Source: Candidatus Thiodiazotropha sp. CDECU1 (GTDB taxonomy: Bacteria > Pseudomonadota > Gammaproteobacteria > Chromatiales > Chromatiaceae). From it: a stretch of 64,000 nt of DNA. The position numbers were made by a program, and so were the translations under genes. Every line of letters starts with the position of its first letter. Within the stretch, counting starts at the first letter, position 1. Below, in pieces: positions 45,631 to 55,163 of the stretch. Location: positions 1,736,001 through 1,800,000 of the forward strand of contig NZ_OY734020.1 of the NCBI RefSeq assembly GCF_963455295.1, given 5' to 3'. The notes under the pieces were generated by a model. That model had not been told where the DNA came from, did not search any database, and worked only from the letters and a program-made list of their open reading frames with translations.

Positions 45631-46967
45631 GCGGCCTGTTCTCTGTTGATCGCCTTTGCGATGCGGAAATATTGTACAAGCGGAATGTTAGAGGGACAGA
45701 CATAGGAACAGCAACCGCATTCGAAACAGTCACTGAGATGATAGTCCAGGGCCATCTCTTCATATTTACGTTTTGCCGCCATCTGACCAAGCATAGAGGG
45801 ATTGAGATGCATGGGACAGGCACTGACGCAGCGCGCACAGCGGATACAGGGCCAGATTCTTTGACTCTCATCCTCAATCGAAGGCTCGTTCAACACCAAC
45901 AGACCGGAGGTGCCCTTGGTGATGGGAGTATCCATGGCGGAGACGGCCGGGCCCATCATCGGCCCGCCAAGAATGAATTCGGTGCGTGATCCCTCGTAAC
46001 CCGTCTGTTCCAGGATATGGCGTATCGGTGTCCCCAGGGGCACCATATAGTTACCCGGTTTGACAATGCCGGGCCCGGCGACGGTGATCACCCGTTCTAT
46101 CAATCCTTGCCCCAATGGCAGCAACACGCCGAGAAATGCCAGGGTGCCTACGTTGTTGACCACGACTCCCACATCGGCCGGTAATCCGCCAGTGGGTACC
46201 TCCCGGTCAAGCAGGGACTTGATCAGCATCTTCTCCGATCCTTGCGGGTACTTGGTCTCAACCACCTCGACCCGGATAGGGCTGCCCTTGGAGAGATTGG
46301 CACGCAACACCTCGGCGGCATCCATTTTGTTGTCTTCGATGCCGATGATGGCCTGACTGGTTCCCGATGCCTGCATCGCATAGCGTATACCACGAATCAG
46401 TGCTTTCGGGTATTCCAGCATGATGCGATGGTCACAGGTTAAATAGGGCTCGCATTCACAGCCATTGATGATCAGGGTATCGACCTGCTTGTCCTTTGGA
46501 ATCGTCAGCTTCATATGCGATGGGAAGGCTGCGCCGCCGAGTCCCACCATGCCGCTGTCCTGGATTGCCTGGATGATCTCCCCCTGATTGAGCTCGCTCA
46601 TCTCCCGGGCGTGTCCCCACAATACCTCCTGGGTTGAGCCTTCGTAGACATCCAGCACGATCCCATTGGATTTAGGTCCTTTCGGGGTCGGCATCAGCTC
46701 GATATCCCGAATCCGCCCGGTGGCCGGGGCATGCAGGGGTACCGAGAAGTTGCCGTCGGCCTTGGCAATCGGCTCGCCACGCACCACTTCCTGGCCTTTT
46801 TTCACCAGCGGGATAGCGGGTTTCCCGATATGTTGATCCAGGGGCAGCACCAGTTGCGAGGGGAAGGCAAGCCGCCGTATAGGCTTGCCCGCCGTATCTT
46901 TGTGATAGGGCGGATGGATACCGTGGGTGAAGCTTTTCAGCCCAAACAGCAGGTTGAGAAGTCCCAT
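45627..46967 (-). CDS. rnfC: Rnf complex NADH-binding subunit RnfC
   Basis: A 446-residue cytoplasmic subunit carrying the NADH/FMN site and two 4Fe-4S clusters (CIRCARCVSACP and CFECGCCSYVCP, about 375 and 415). The start GGIHPPYHK-like HGIHPPYHKDTA and DSGMVGLGGAAFPSHMK are family marks. It is compact, without the long C-terminal repeat tail of E. coli RnfC. It starts 93 bases after PFOR ends; a hairpin lies in that gap. Confidence 0.96.
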   Translation of the reverse strand: MGLLNLLFGLKSFTHGIHPPYHKDTAGKPIRRLAFPSQLVLPLDQHIGKPAIPLVKKGQEVVRGEPIAKADGNFSVPLHAPATGRIRDIELMPTPKGPKSNGIVLDVYEGSTQEVLWGHAREMSELNQGEIIQAIQDSGMVGLGGAAFPSHMKLTIPKDKQVDTLIINGCECEPYLTCDHRIMLEYPKALIRGIRYAMQASGTSQAIIGIEDNKMDAAEVLRANLSKGSPIRVEVVETKYPQGSEKMLIKSLLDREVPTGGLPADVGVVVNNVGTLAFLGVLLPLGQGLIERVITVAGPGIVKPGNYMVPLGTPIRHILEQTGYEGSRTEFILGGPMMGPAVSAMDTPITKGTSGLLVLNEPSIEDESQRIWPCIRCARCVSACPMHLNPSMLGQMAAKRKYEEMALDYHLSDCFECGCCSYVCPSNIPLVQYFRIAKAINREQAA

Positions 46968-46987
46968 ATCGTGTCAGACTCGGTCAG

Positions 46988-47011
46988 TAGGCGGATCTGG
47001 CGATCCGCCTA
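46988..47011. promoter_or_regulatory. Perfect 10-bp hairpin between PFOR and rnfC
   Basis: TAGGCGGATC (46988-46997) pairs with GATCCGCCTA (47002-47011) around TGGC. There is no T-run on the minus strand, so it is not a standard terminator. It may set a processing or stability boundary between the PFOR and rnfCDGEA parts of the transcript. Confidence 0.55.
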
Positions 47012-47060
47012 TTTGTAAAGAAGCATTTTCTGTTTGCCATTATTGCTATCGTCTGCGGGT

Positions 47061-50000
47061 CTATTGATATTTCGCAGCGCGCTTGAGCAGTTTTTCCAAG
47101 TCCTTTTCCGCTTGGTTCCAGGGTGTGCCGGGATGGATGCATTCAGCGGTGCACTTTTCCGCCGCCTTGACGATATCCTTGAACTTCCCCCCCTGGGGAT
47201 CAACGATCACGGCCTTCTTCTCATCGTTGTAGGCGAAGATGCCCGGATTGATCTCAATGCACTCGTCACAGGCCGTGCATTCCGGGGTCTCGATCCACAC
47301 CGGTTCATAATCACCCATGGCTTCGCCTGCACCGGAAGCTGCCCCCGCGCCATTCCCGGGGGTGTTGGCAGAAATCGATCCCGCCAATGCCTCGGCATTG
47401 CCGGTGGCGGCCATCGAAAGCAGGGTGGAACTGAGACGGTTGGCCATATCCACTTTGGCCTGATTCACCAGGGCGTTCACATCCACCTTGTCGAGTTCAC
47501 CGGCGATACCCTTGAGTTGGCGCCAGAACTGGCGACGTTCATCACAGGAGCGGGCGATCTCTTCCGCACAGATGATCCTCATCAGGCGATTCTTGCTGTC
47601 CACGCCCCAGATATAGGGAAACTGACCCTCACGATCATCTTCGTCCAGCTCGATAAACTCATGCATCGGGAGCATATTGTCATTCCAGGTTTCCGGCGGC
47701 GCCATGCGGAACTGCTTACGGAAGCGACCCTCGGTAACGGCAAAGTCGGCAAAGGTCATCGGTACCTCGAGCTTGCACGCTTCGCCCTTTTCATCCTCAT
47801 AGTCGATGCTGTACATGGGCCAATCGTCATCCATGCCGGGATTGCCTTCCAGGTCGATGCACTCTTCTATGGTGATACCCGCATCCGGATCATATTTCAC
47901 TAAGGGATAGGCGCGTGATTCAACGGCCATTTTCGATTGCCGAAATGCAATATCGTCACCGATTCCATGTTCCGGCGGACAGACGGCATAGATATTGAAC
48001 AGTGCAGGACGGCGGCTGTTGAGGCCGTCGATATAGCCTTCGATCAAGTGAGTGGTATTGCTGATGGTGCCCTGCAATACATAGGTGGTGCGGTGGGCGA
48101 TACCGATCAAAGATACCTCTTTGCGGATCTCCTCCTTGCCCTTCCAGGCCTTGCCGTAAGGACTCATATCGGCAACCTGACCGATGTAGCCGGAGGTACA
48201 GGCCTGGCCACCGGTATTGGAGTAGACCTGGGTGTCGAGCACCAGAACCTTGATCGGCATGCCGGAGGCGAGTGCCCGGGAGAGATTCTGGAAGCCGATA
48301 TCGTACATCGCACCATCGCCGCCCACGGAGACTACCGGTGGACAGAGCTTCCACTCCTCGTCACTGAAGTCACTCCAGCTGAACTGTTGGAAGTAGTCGC
48401 CATGTTCGGTCGGGTTGTATTTTCCGGCCAACTCCAACTCGGCCTTGCGGATGGCAGCGAAGCCATCCGCCATCTTGCGCATATGCCCTTCAAACAGGCC
48501 CATCGCAACCGACGGGCTGTCCTGGAACAGGTGGCTGGCCCAGGGGAAGGGGTAGGGATTGAAGGGGTAGGTGGAGCCCCACACAGAGGTACATCCAGTC
48601 GCATTGACTATGCCCATCTCGGCACGGCCGCGCTTGGTGGTCCCTTCAACATAGCGCCATTTCAATTCCCGCAGCTGATCCAGTAACTGGGTCGCCCACT
48701 GCAGCCATTCACGGTCGATCACCGTCTTCTCATGGCCGGTGTCGAGATTGTCGCTCAGGTTGGAAAGGGTAAGGTCTCCCTCACCATTACTGGAGACAGC
48801 ATCAGCGATGGCACTCGAATCGCTGAGATCAACCCCAGCTGCCAGTTTCAGGCGCACATGCTGTTCCAAGTCCCCGATCAGGCTGTCGATCTTCTCCAGA
48901 TGTTGCTTGACCCGGGGCTGCATCAAGGCGGTGACGGTACTGGTGAACAGGTGAATAATGGTCTTTTCACCACAACCGAAGCAGGCCCCGTCACCACAGG
49001 ACATGGAGTTGTAGTTCTCCTTGTCCAACAACAGGGTGTGCAGGGCGCCGATCTTCTCTTCCAGGTCGTCGATGCGGTTGAACGATGTATGGCTGGTGGG
49101 AAGATCGAGCCAGATATCCCAGTCGTCGCGCATGCGTTGAATGGCCGCTTCATCCTGGTGGGTGGCGACCAGGGCGTCGTCTTCACAGATCTCGACACAC
49201 TCCATACACCCTTTACAGGTGTAGGGATTGACGGTGATGGAGAAGAGTCCGCCGCTGTTTTTGTTCTTCTTCTCCATATTGTTCCAATAGGGCTTGGTTA
49301 TGGAGAAGTCGAACTCACCCAGTGCCTGCAGGAAGAGTCCAAACTCCTCTTCCAGTTTGGGCCTGGACTCCTCTTCAATCTCGGCGGCCCCAATGGACTC
49401 GAGTACCGCCTGATCCAGGCACTCTCTGACATTGGCGGCTTCGCCGGCCTCATTCAGGAGTTCACGCAGTCTTTTCTCAACATTGCGGCTCTCCCGCCTG
49501 AGGTATTGAGTTGGGTTGCCACTGGTTTCGATACGGTTGATGGCGGTATTGAAGATATCCCCAAGGGTGTTGACCAGGCCCGGAATCGCGCTATCGGGAC
49601 AGACCACGTAACAGTCACCACAAGCGGTACAGTTCTCAGCCACCCACTTGGGATAGTCGAAACGGATCTGGGTCATATCACGAAACACACCGGTTGAAGC
49701 CGGGATCAGCGAGAGTGCCTGATAGGGGTCTGCCAGGTTGTCGCTGCCCTTGCCGGTGGCATAGAAGCTGCCGGTCTGTTCCCAGAAACGGTGTACATCG
49801 GAGATGCCGCCGTCCGCCTGGGGAAGCTGTTTCAGCATCACCGGTAGGCCGAGTTCCTGCTTGACCGGCATCTGGGCTGTGGCGCCGACCACCTTATTGG
49901 TGATTTCGTGGATTTCATCGAAGCCGCGGCGCACCACGCGTAGGTTGTCTTCCACCACCCGGCGTCCCTTGCTGCCAAATTTATGTTCCAGTTGGTCCTC

Positions 50001-52007
50001 GATGGCAGTGAACAGCTTCTTTTCGTCCAGACCCGCCATCTCCATCAACGGCGAACCGGCGAAGAAGGCACCCTGGAAGGCATTACCCTGCATGCGCAGT
50101 TGCAGCTCGGCATCGGAGGCCTCTTCACGGGCGATCTTGAAACCATCCACGTAGAAGACTTGGATCTCATTGTCGACGATCTGCTGCTGCATCCAGCGAG
50201 GGAAGGTCTGCCACACCTCGTCGGCACTTGCCAGGTTGGACTGAATGATCAGGGTGCCGCCCTGTTTCAATCCGGCGAGGGGGTTGGAGTGGGCAAACAC
50301 ATTCGGATCGGGGCTCAACACCACGTCCACATAGTGGTACTCACAATTCAGCGGGATCGGTGTCGGTGCCGCGGAGAGGTAGTAGGTAGTGGGTTGTCCC
50401 TTCTTCTCGGAGCCATATTTCGGGTTGGCCTTGATCTCGTAACCAAGCAGGTCGTAGAGGGTCATGACCAGGTTCTTGCCGGTGGTGATGGCGCCCCAGC
50501 CACCCACGGAGTGCATACGCACCGTTATCGATCCCTCTGGCATCAGATTGGGATTCTCAGAACCGCGCAGGGCCATCTTGCCGATATCGGGATAGGCCTC
50601 CAGCAGGCGCTGAATATGGATCTCCTGTTTGGGATTGTCCGCCTCGCGAATGAAATCTATGCCCAGATAGAAGAATTTGCGCAGACCGCCTTGCGGCAGC
50701 ATATTTTCAACCGCCGCAATCAATGCCTCGGGCTGCAGGTCCCTCGATCCAAGACCGTAGGCGCCGGAGTAGAGGTGTGGCGCGTCACTGAAGCTGGAGT
50801 AGCTGTCATAGCCGGGATAGGGCAGCGTTTGTTTGGCGGCAGCGGCCTGACCGTTCTCGATACACTTGGAGATCGCTGAACGTACTTCACGCATCAGGGG
50901 CAGGTCTTCCGCCAGCGGCTGGTCGGTACGCTCCAGGACACAGACTCCCTTTTTGCCCTTCAGCACACTCCCCAACAGATCACCGGGGAAGGGGCGGAAC
51001 ATGGTGATGTCGACAACACCAACCTTCAGTTTGCGGGTTTTCTGCAGATAGTCGGCAACCCCATGGGCCTGCACGATCATCGATCCCATGCCGACGATCA
51101 CATAATCGGCCTTCTCGATGTTGTAACAGCCGATGCGCTCGTAGCGACGGCCGGTGAGCTGGTAGTACTCCTCCATCACCTGGTCGGTGATCTCAGGGAT
51201 ATGCTGGAAGAAGTAGGGACGCTGTGCAGCGGTGGTCTGCATATAGGCATCCTGGTTCTGTACCGAGCCGGCGAGCATGGGATTGTCCACATCCCAGACC
51301 ATGGGGACCCGGCGTCGGGTTTCACCGTAAAGGAGTTTTTGCGCTGGTGTAGGACACTCTATTTCATCCTCAGGTAGTCCCAGAAACTCATTGATCAGCT
51401 CCCGTTCCGGCACCATCAGCGGTTCGATCAGGTGGGTGGTGAGAAAGCCATCCTGGGCCACTGCGGCAGGGGTCAGGGAGAGTTCGGCAATCTTACGTCC
51501 GATCAGGTTGAGATCGGCAGCGCCCTGGGCATTATTGGCAAACACCTGGAAAAAACCGGTGTCGTCGATACAGTGAAAGTCGTCATGACCGCAATGCACA
51601 TTCAACGAGGCCTTGGTGATGGCGCGACAACCGATATTCAGCACATAGGGTAGACGTTTTCCCACCGCCGCATACAGGGATTCATGCATGAAAGCGATGC
51701 CCTGGGCCGAGGAGAAGTTGGTGGCACGCAGGCCGGTCATCGACATACCGGCGGTAACCGCCGCCGCGGCGTGTTCAGATTCGGGTTCAATGAAGACTAA
51801 TGCGCGGTCAGATATATTGACATGACCTTTGGCAGTCTCTTCCGCCCAATACTCACCCATCTGGGTGGATGGTGTAATCGGGTATGCTCCCGCCGCATCC
51901 GAGGCCTCCCGTTCACACATGATCACCGCACCATTGCCATCCATCGCCATGCGGATACCGGGATACTTGAAGGTCTTCTCGTCTTTTTTACCAAACATTG
52001 AACACAT
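47061..52007 (-). CDS. nifJ: Pyruvate:ferredoxin (flavodoxin) oxidoreductase, enlarged single chain
   Basis: A 1648-residue homodimeric-type PFOR interconverting pyruvate + CoA and acetyl-CoA + CO2 with reduced ferredoxin. It starts with the alpha domain (YPGIRMAMDGNGAV, then ASDAAGAYPITPSTQMGEYW), followed by the CoA and gamma domains. The 4Fe-4S motifs are CTACGDCYVVCP (about 790), CKGCMECVEIC (about 930) and CGDGACFGCGEK (about 1002). The TPP domain has GGDGAMYDIGF (about 1227) and YSNTGGQ (about 1261). It is some 450 residues longer than usual: extra segments separate the Fe-S motifs and the TPP domain, and a ferredoxin-like domain (CTACDECIEINPGIFAY ... CTAEC) is fused at the end. rnfB lies 47 bases upstream, rnfC downstream. 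Confidence 0.93.
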   Translation of the reverse strand: MCSMFGKKDEKTFKYPGIRMAMDGNGAVIMCEREASDAAGAYPITPSTQMGEYWAEETAKGHVNISDRALVFIEPESEHAAAAVTAGMSMTGLRATNFSSAQGIAFMHESLYAAVGKRLPYVLNIGCRAITKASLNVHCGHDDFHCIDDTGFFQVFANNAQGAADLNLIGRKIAELSLTPAAVAQDGFLTTHLIEPLMVPERELINEFLGLPEDEIECPTPAQKLLYGETRRRVPMVWDVDNPMLAGSVQNQDAYMQTTAAQRPYFFQHIPEITDQVMEEYYQLTGRRYERIGCYNIEKADYVIVGMGSMIVQAHGVADYLQKTRKLKVGVVDITMFRPFPGDLLGSVLKGKKGVCVLERTDQPLAEDLPLMREVRSAISKCIENGQAAAAKQTLPYPGYDSYSSFSDAPHLYSGAYGLGSRDLQPEALIAAVENMLPQGGLRKFFYLGIDFIREADNPKQEIHIQRLLEAYPDIGKMALRGSENPNLMPEGSITVRMHSVGGWGAITTGKNLVMTLYDLLGYEIKANPKYGSEKKGQPTTYYLSAAPTPIPLNCEYHYVDVVLSPDPNVFAHSNPLAGLKQGGTLIIQSNLASADEVWQTFPRWMQQQIVDNEIQVFYVDGFKIAREEASDAELQLRMQGNAFQGAFFAGSPLMEMAGLDEKKLFTAIEDQLEHKFGSKGRRVVEDNLRVVRRGFDEIHEITNKVVGATAQMPVKQELGLPVMLKQLPQADGGISDVHRFWEQTGSFYATGKGSDNLADPYQALSLIPASTGVFRDMTQIRFDYPKWVAENCTACGDCYVVCPDSAIPGLVNTLGDIFNTAINRIETSGNPTQYLRRESRNVEKRLRELLNEAGEAANVRECLDQAVLESIGAAEIEEESRPKLEEEFGLFLQALGEFDFSITKPYWNNMEKKNKNSGGLFSITVNPYTCKGCMECVEICEDDALVATHQDEAAIQRMRDDWDIWLDLPTSHTSFNRIDDLEEKIGALHTLLLDKENYNSMSCGDGACFGCGEKTIIHLFTSTVTALMQPRVKQHLEKIDSLIGDLEQHVRLKLAAGVDLSDSSAIADAVSSNGEGDLTLSNLSDNLDTGHEKTVIDREWLQWATQLLDQLRELKWRYVEGTTKRGRAEMGIVNATGCTSVWGSTYPFNPYPFPWASHLFQDSPSVAMGLFEGHMRKMADGFAAIRKAELELAGKYNPTEHGDYFQQFSWSDFSDEEWKLCPPVVSVGGDGAMYDIGFQNLSRALASGMPIKVLVLDTQVYSNTGGQACTSGYIGQVADMSPYGKAWKGKEEIRKEVSLIGIAHRTTYVLQGTISNTTHLIEGYIDGLNSRRPALFNIYAVCPPEHGIGDDIAFRQSKMAVESRAYPLVKYDPDAGITIEECIDLEGNPGMDDDWPMYSIDYEDEKGEACKLEVPMTFADFAVTEGRFRKQFRMAPPETWNDNMLPMHEFIELDEDDREGQFPYIWGVDSKNRLMRIICAEEIARSCDERRQFWRQLKGIAGELDKVDVNALVNQAKVDMANRLSSTLLSMAATGNAEALAGSISANTPGNGAGAASGAGEAMGDYEPVWIETPECTACDECIEINPGIFAYNDEKKAVIVDPQGGKFKDIVKAAEKCTAECIHPGTPWNQAEKDLEKLLKRAAKYQ

Positions 52008-52054
52008 CTCTAGTCTAGTTAAGGGGTATGAGTTTCAGGGTCAACAGCCTTCTC

Positions 52055-52936
52055 TCAGAGGGGGAGGGCTTCACTTCGAACGATACGCTTGGCGTAGATA
52101 CCTTTGACTGCTCCTTTGTCATCGTCGAGCCATACGATGGCTCCCGTTGGGCACCTCTCCGTGGCCACTGGTGAGGCAAGACTGTTGTTACTGTAATCGA
52201 CCACGGCCAGATTATTTTGAATCGTTATCAGTCCTTCCGGGGAATCCTTCACACAACGCTCACAGGCGGTGCAGGCGACCTCGCACTCATTCTCAGCGGT
52301 ATCGCCATCATGTTCCAGGTTCTTACAGGCCACCCAGAGTCTGCGATCCACCGGTTGAATGGAAAACAGGCCCTTGGGGCAGATCTCCACACAATCCTCG
52401 CAGGCAGTGCACTTTTCCCCATCCACCACCGGCAGGCCATGGCTATCCATGGTGATGGCGTCAAGGTCACAGACATCGGCACAATCGGCCAGACCGATGC
52501 AGCCCCAGGTACAGCTCTTGGGACCGCCGGCGACCACCGATGCGGCACGGCAACTCTCCAGCCCGTCGTAGTGGGCGCGCATGCGCGCCACATGGGAGCC
52601 GCCGGCGCAGGCGAGGCGAGCCACCCGTTTGACGACATCGCCGCTCTCAACACCTAGATAGTCCGCTATCTCATCGATGGCTTCGGCACTGCTGACCGTA
52701 CACTGAGCGGGGGCGACCTCACCTGAGATAAGGGCCTCGGCAAATGGACGGCACCCTGCATTGCCGCATGCGCCGCAATTGGTGGCGGGCAGCATACTCT
52801 CGATCTCATCGATGCGCGGATCCTCAAAGACCCAGAGTTTTTTATTCGCAAAGGCCAGCATGGCGGAGAGCAACAGACCCAGTACCCCCATGAAGAGGAT
52901 TGCGGTTGTCACGTTGAGTGCAATGTCTGTATCCAT
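52055..52936 (-). CDS. rnfB: Rnf complex iron-sulfur subunit RnfB
   Basis: A 293-residue subunit with a membrane anchor (about 8-30), a 4Fe-4S domain (Cys54, 57, 62, 79; ATNCGACGNAGCRPFAEALI) and several ferredoxin-type motifs (CTWGCIGLADCADVC, CTACEDCVEICP, CEVACTACERC). It exchanges electrons with soluble ferredoxin. It is longer than the short E. coli form (192) and closer to extended types. It is the first gene of the cluster and is separated from rnfC by the PFOR gene. Confidence 0.94.
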   Translation of the reverse strand: MDTDIALNVTTAILFMGVLGLLLSAMLAFANKKLWVFEDPRIDEIESMLPATNCGACGNAGCRPFAEALISGEVAPAQCTVSSAEAIDEIADYLGVESGDVVKRVARLACAGGSHVARMRAHYDGLESCRAASVVAGGPKSCTWGCIGLADCADVCDLDAITMDSHGLPVVDGEKCTACEDCVEICPKGLFSIQPVDRRLWVACKNLEHDGDTAENECEVACTACERCVKDSPEGLITIQNNLAVVDYSNNSLASPVATERCPTGAIVWLDDDKGAVKGIYAKRIVRSEALPL

Positions 52937-53404
52937 AGCCTTTACTCGAATGTCATAAATAGGTAAGCCAAGAGAAACCTTACATAGTGTAGTGTTGGCT
53001 TTAGTATTGGTCCATGGAATGGTTTCAATAGATAGTATTGTGTTTTTTAAACATCATTCTGAATTGATTCTGTCAATATTCACTATTGAAAATTGAGTCG
53101 TATTTTATTCGTTGCTCCTTAGTCAACTCTATATCCAACAACTTGAATTTCAACCATGTTGGCCTATCCGGGTATCAGCTTTAGCGGCAGGTCATGCAGG
53201 GTTATTTACCCTGCAGAAAAGTTAGGAAAGCATTCCCATCTTAGTTTTTATGCAACCCTATCGAGTACCGAGTGCGGTCTACCTGTGAGTATAGATCCTC
53301 CATGATCGCTGATTTAGCTGACTCCCGATATAAATTTTGGCATTTATCCTGGAAATAGGCTTAATAAACAGATGCAGGGACTGGCCTTGTGGTATGGGAG
53401 TCGT
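52937..53404. other. Intergenic gap upstream of the rnf/PFOR cluster
   Basis: These 468 bases are AT-rich and contain no credible gene. The only clear element is a 7-bp hairpin (GCAGGGT/ACCCTGC, 53196-53214) without a T-run. The promoter of the long minus-strand cluster must lie here, but no strong -35/-10 pair was recognised. Confidence 0.45.
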
Positions 53405-54073
53405 TCAGAAAGGCCACAGGCTCCAACCCCGTTCAAGTCGCTCTTTGCAGCTGGCGATCTGGGAACGGTAGCGCTTGGCATTGCCTTCCACCTTGCGGGC
53501 TACCTTCATCAGCCAGGGCTTTTTTTTGTAACTGGCGCGCTGGTAGCCGCCATGGCCTTCATGGTAGGCAAGGTACTGCCGGTAGGTATCCCACTTTGAG
53601 ATACCCAGCTTGTGGTGTGAGACACTCCCATACCAGCCGATAAAATCCACCGCATCCTCGTAGTCGTCCCGGTCAGCCCAGCCATTTCCTGTTTCACGCC
53701 GATACCACTCCCAGGTGCTGTCCTGAGCCTGGGCATAGCCGTAGGCGGATGATTTGCGAAACCAGGGAATGAACCAAAAAAGCTTCTCTCTTGGGGGTTT
53801 GGCATCGTGCTCGAAACGGGATTCCTGATGAATGATGGCCAGCTGCACATGCACCGGTACACCCCACTTATCGAAGGCCTCCTGGGATGCCTCATACCAA
53901 TCATCCTTCTCATCGAATATCTCACAGGCATCCGCCATATTTCGGGGAGGCGAGCTGGAGCAGCCATAAATCACTGTCAGGCAGAGCAGGGCAGCGGCAC
54001 GTACCAGGGCGAGCCCGATGGATTTGGATGCATGGGTATCCGTTTTCAGATGGGATCCGATCAGTTTCTGCAT
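53405..54073 (-). CDS. Lipoprotein with lytic transglycosylase (SLT)-like domain
   Basis: A 222-residue lipoprotein (lipobox VIYGC) with a domain related to the lysozyme-like SLT family: VQLAIIHQESRFEHDAKPP supplies the catalytic Glu in HQES, SAYGYAQAQDSTWEWYR matches the G-Y-G-Q motif, and YLAYHEGHGGYQR the later motif. It probably cuts peptidoglycan in the periplasm. ATG 54073 is used; a TTG two codons earlier is possible. Confidence 0.82.
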   Translation of the reverse strand: MQKLIGSHLKTDTHASKSIGLALVRAAALLCLTVIYGCSSSPPRNMADACEIFDEKDDWYEASQEAFDKWGVPVHVQLAIIHQESRFEHDAKPPREKLFWFIPWFRKSSAYGYAQAQDSTWEWYRRETGNGWADRDDYEDAVDFIGWYGSVSHHKLGISKWDTYRQYLAYHEGHGGYQRASYKKKPWLMKVARKVEGNAKRYRSQIASCKERLERGWSLWPF

Positions 54074-54233
54074 GTCCAATAATTAAATCTATGGGTTAAT
54101 AAATCATCAGGCAGCGACCAGAAGCCCGAAATCAGTATAATAACGCCGGTTTTGACATTATGCCGGGGCGATTGATTCAACCTAAGCACTCGGCACCACA
54201 ATAAATTAAAAGCAGAAAGAATAGGAGCGATCA

Positions 54234-54875
54234 ATGAAACTGATTCTGTTGGGTGCACCCGGCGCGGGTAAAGGGACTGTGGCGAAACTGCTGACTCAGC
54301 TTGACGGTTCGGTGCAAATCTCCACTGGTGATATCTTGCGCGGCGCCGTTCAGGCCGGCAGTGAGCTGGGCAAGCAGGCAGAGGCCTTCATGAAGGCCGG
54401 TGATCTAGTGCCTGATGAGCTCATCATGGGGATAATGGAACAACGCCTGCAAGAGCCTGATTGTGCAAAGGGTTTTCTTCTGGATGGATTTCCGCGTACG
54501 ATTCCGCAGGCTGAGGCACTCAAGGAGTTGCTGAAAAATATCGGTGTCGATCTCGATTTTGCAGTAGAGATTGATGTACCCCGTGAGGTGATCCTGGACC
54601 GGCTTACCACTCGTCGTACCTGTGTCGATTGCGGAGCCATCTATAACGTTAAGAGTATGCCCACCAAGGTTGAGGGTGTATGTGACAAATGTGGTGGTAG
54701 TGTTGTCCAGCGAGATGATGAGACTGAAGCGGCGATCTCCAACCGACTTGATGTCTATAATGACAAGACAGCGCCACTTGTCGATTTCTACAAAAACGAA
54801 AATATGCTGCTGACCGTTAGCGCCACTGCCAGTGACGTGGTGGTCAATGCAATCCAGGAGAGACTTGGCGGCTGA
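54234..54875 (+). CDS. adk: Adenylate kinase
   Basis: A 213-residue enzyme interconverting ATP + AMP and 2 ADP. It has the P-loop GAPGAGKGT at residues 7-15, the AMP-binding region and a long LID with four cysteines (CVDC ... CDKC), the zinc-binding form that is less usual among gammaproteobacteria such as E. coli. GGAGCG lies before the ATG. A terminator follows. Confidence 0.96.
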   Translation: MKLILLGAPGAGKGTVAKLLTQLDGSVQISTGDILRGAVQAGSELGKQAEAFMKAGDLVPDELIMGIMEQRLQEPDCAKGFLLDGFPRTIPQAEALKELLKNIGVDLDFAVEIDVPREVILDRLTTRRTCVDCGAIYNVKSMPTKVEGVCDKCGGSVVQRDDETEAAISNRLDVYNDKTAPLVDFYKNENMLLTVSATASDVVVNAIQERLGG

Positions 54876-54911
54876 TGTTTAAACATCACCTGATTCCAGA
54901 GTGAAGGAAGA

Positions 54912-54937
54912 AACCCGCTCCATTGAGCGGGTTTTGT
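54912..54937 (+). terminator. Terminator of adk
   Basis: AACCCGCTC (54912-54920) pairs with GAGCGGGTT (54925-54933) around CATT, followed by TTGTTTG. Confidence 0.85.
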
Positions 54938-54959
54938 TTGTGCGCATATCGAGTCTGGG

Positions 54960-55163
54960 TTAGAGGCCTTTTTTACGCCGCTCGGTGACCTGTTCGCCGG
55001 CTATTCCCCAGTTGTCCGTATCGACCTCCTCAATAATAACGAAGGTGGTAGCCGGATTTTTTCCCAATATATCCGTCAGCAACTGGGTCGCGCCGGCAAT
55101 CAGTTGCTGTTTCTGCTCCTTACTGACCTCTTCCCTAGTGATCTTGATATTAACATAGGGCAC
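54960..55163 (-). CDS. 4-oxalocrotonate tautomerase-family protein (GTG start)
   Basis: A 67-residue tautomerase. The family uses Pro as the N-terminal catalytic residue after Met removal; the sequence PYVNIKITREEVSKEQKQQL is preceded directly by a GTG codon at 55163, with AAGGGGGA eight bases upstream. The longer frame starting at 55208 would bury this proline, so GTG is the right start. The substrate is unknown; many members act on dienol or halogenated acids. It converges with adk. Confidence 0.85.
   Translation of the reverse strand: MPYVNIKITREEVSKEQKQQLIAGATQLLTDILGKNPATTFVIIEEVDTDNWGIAGEQVTERRKKGL

Noticed and set aside
48732..49697. Long plus-strand frame (321 codons) inside the PFOR gene
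   Set aside because: Antisense shadow of a GC-rich gene with no recognisable domain and no ribosome binding site.
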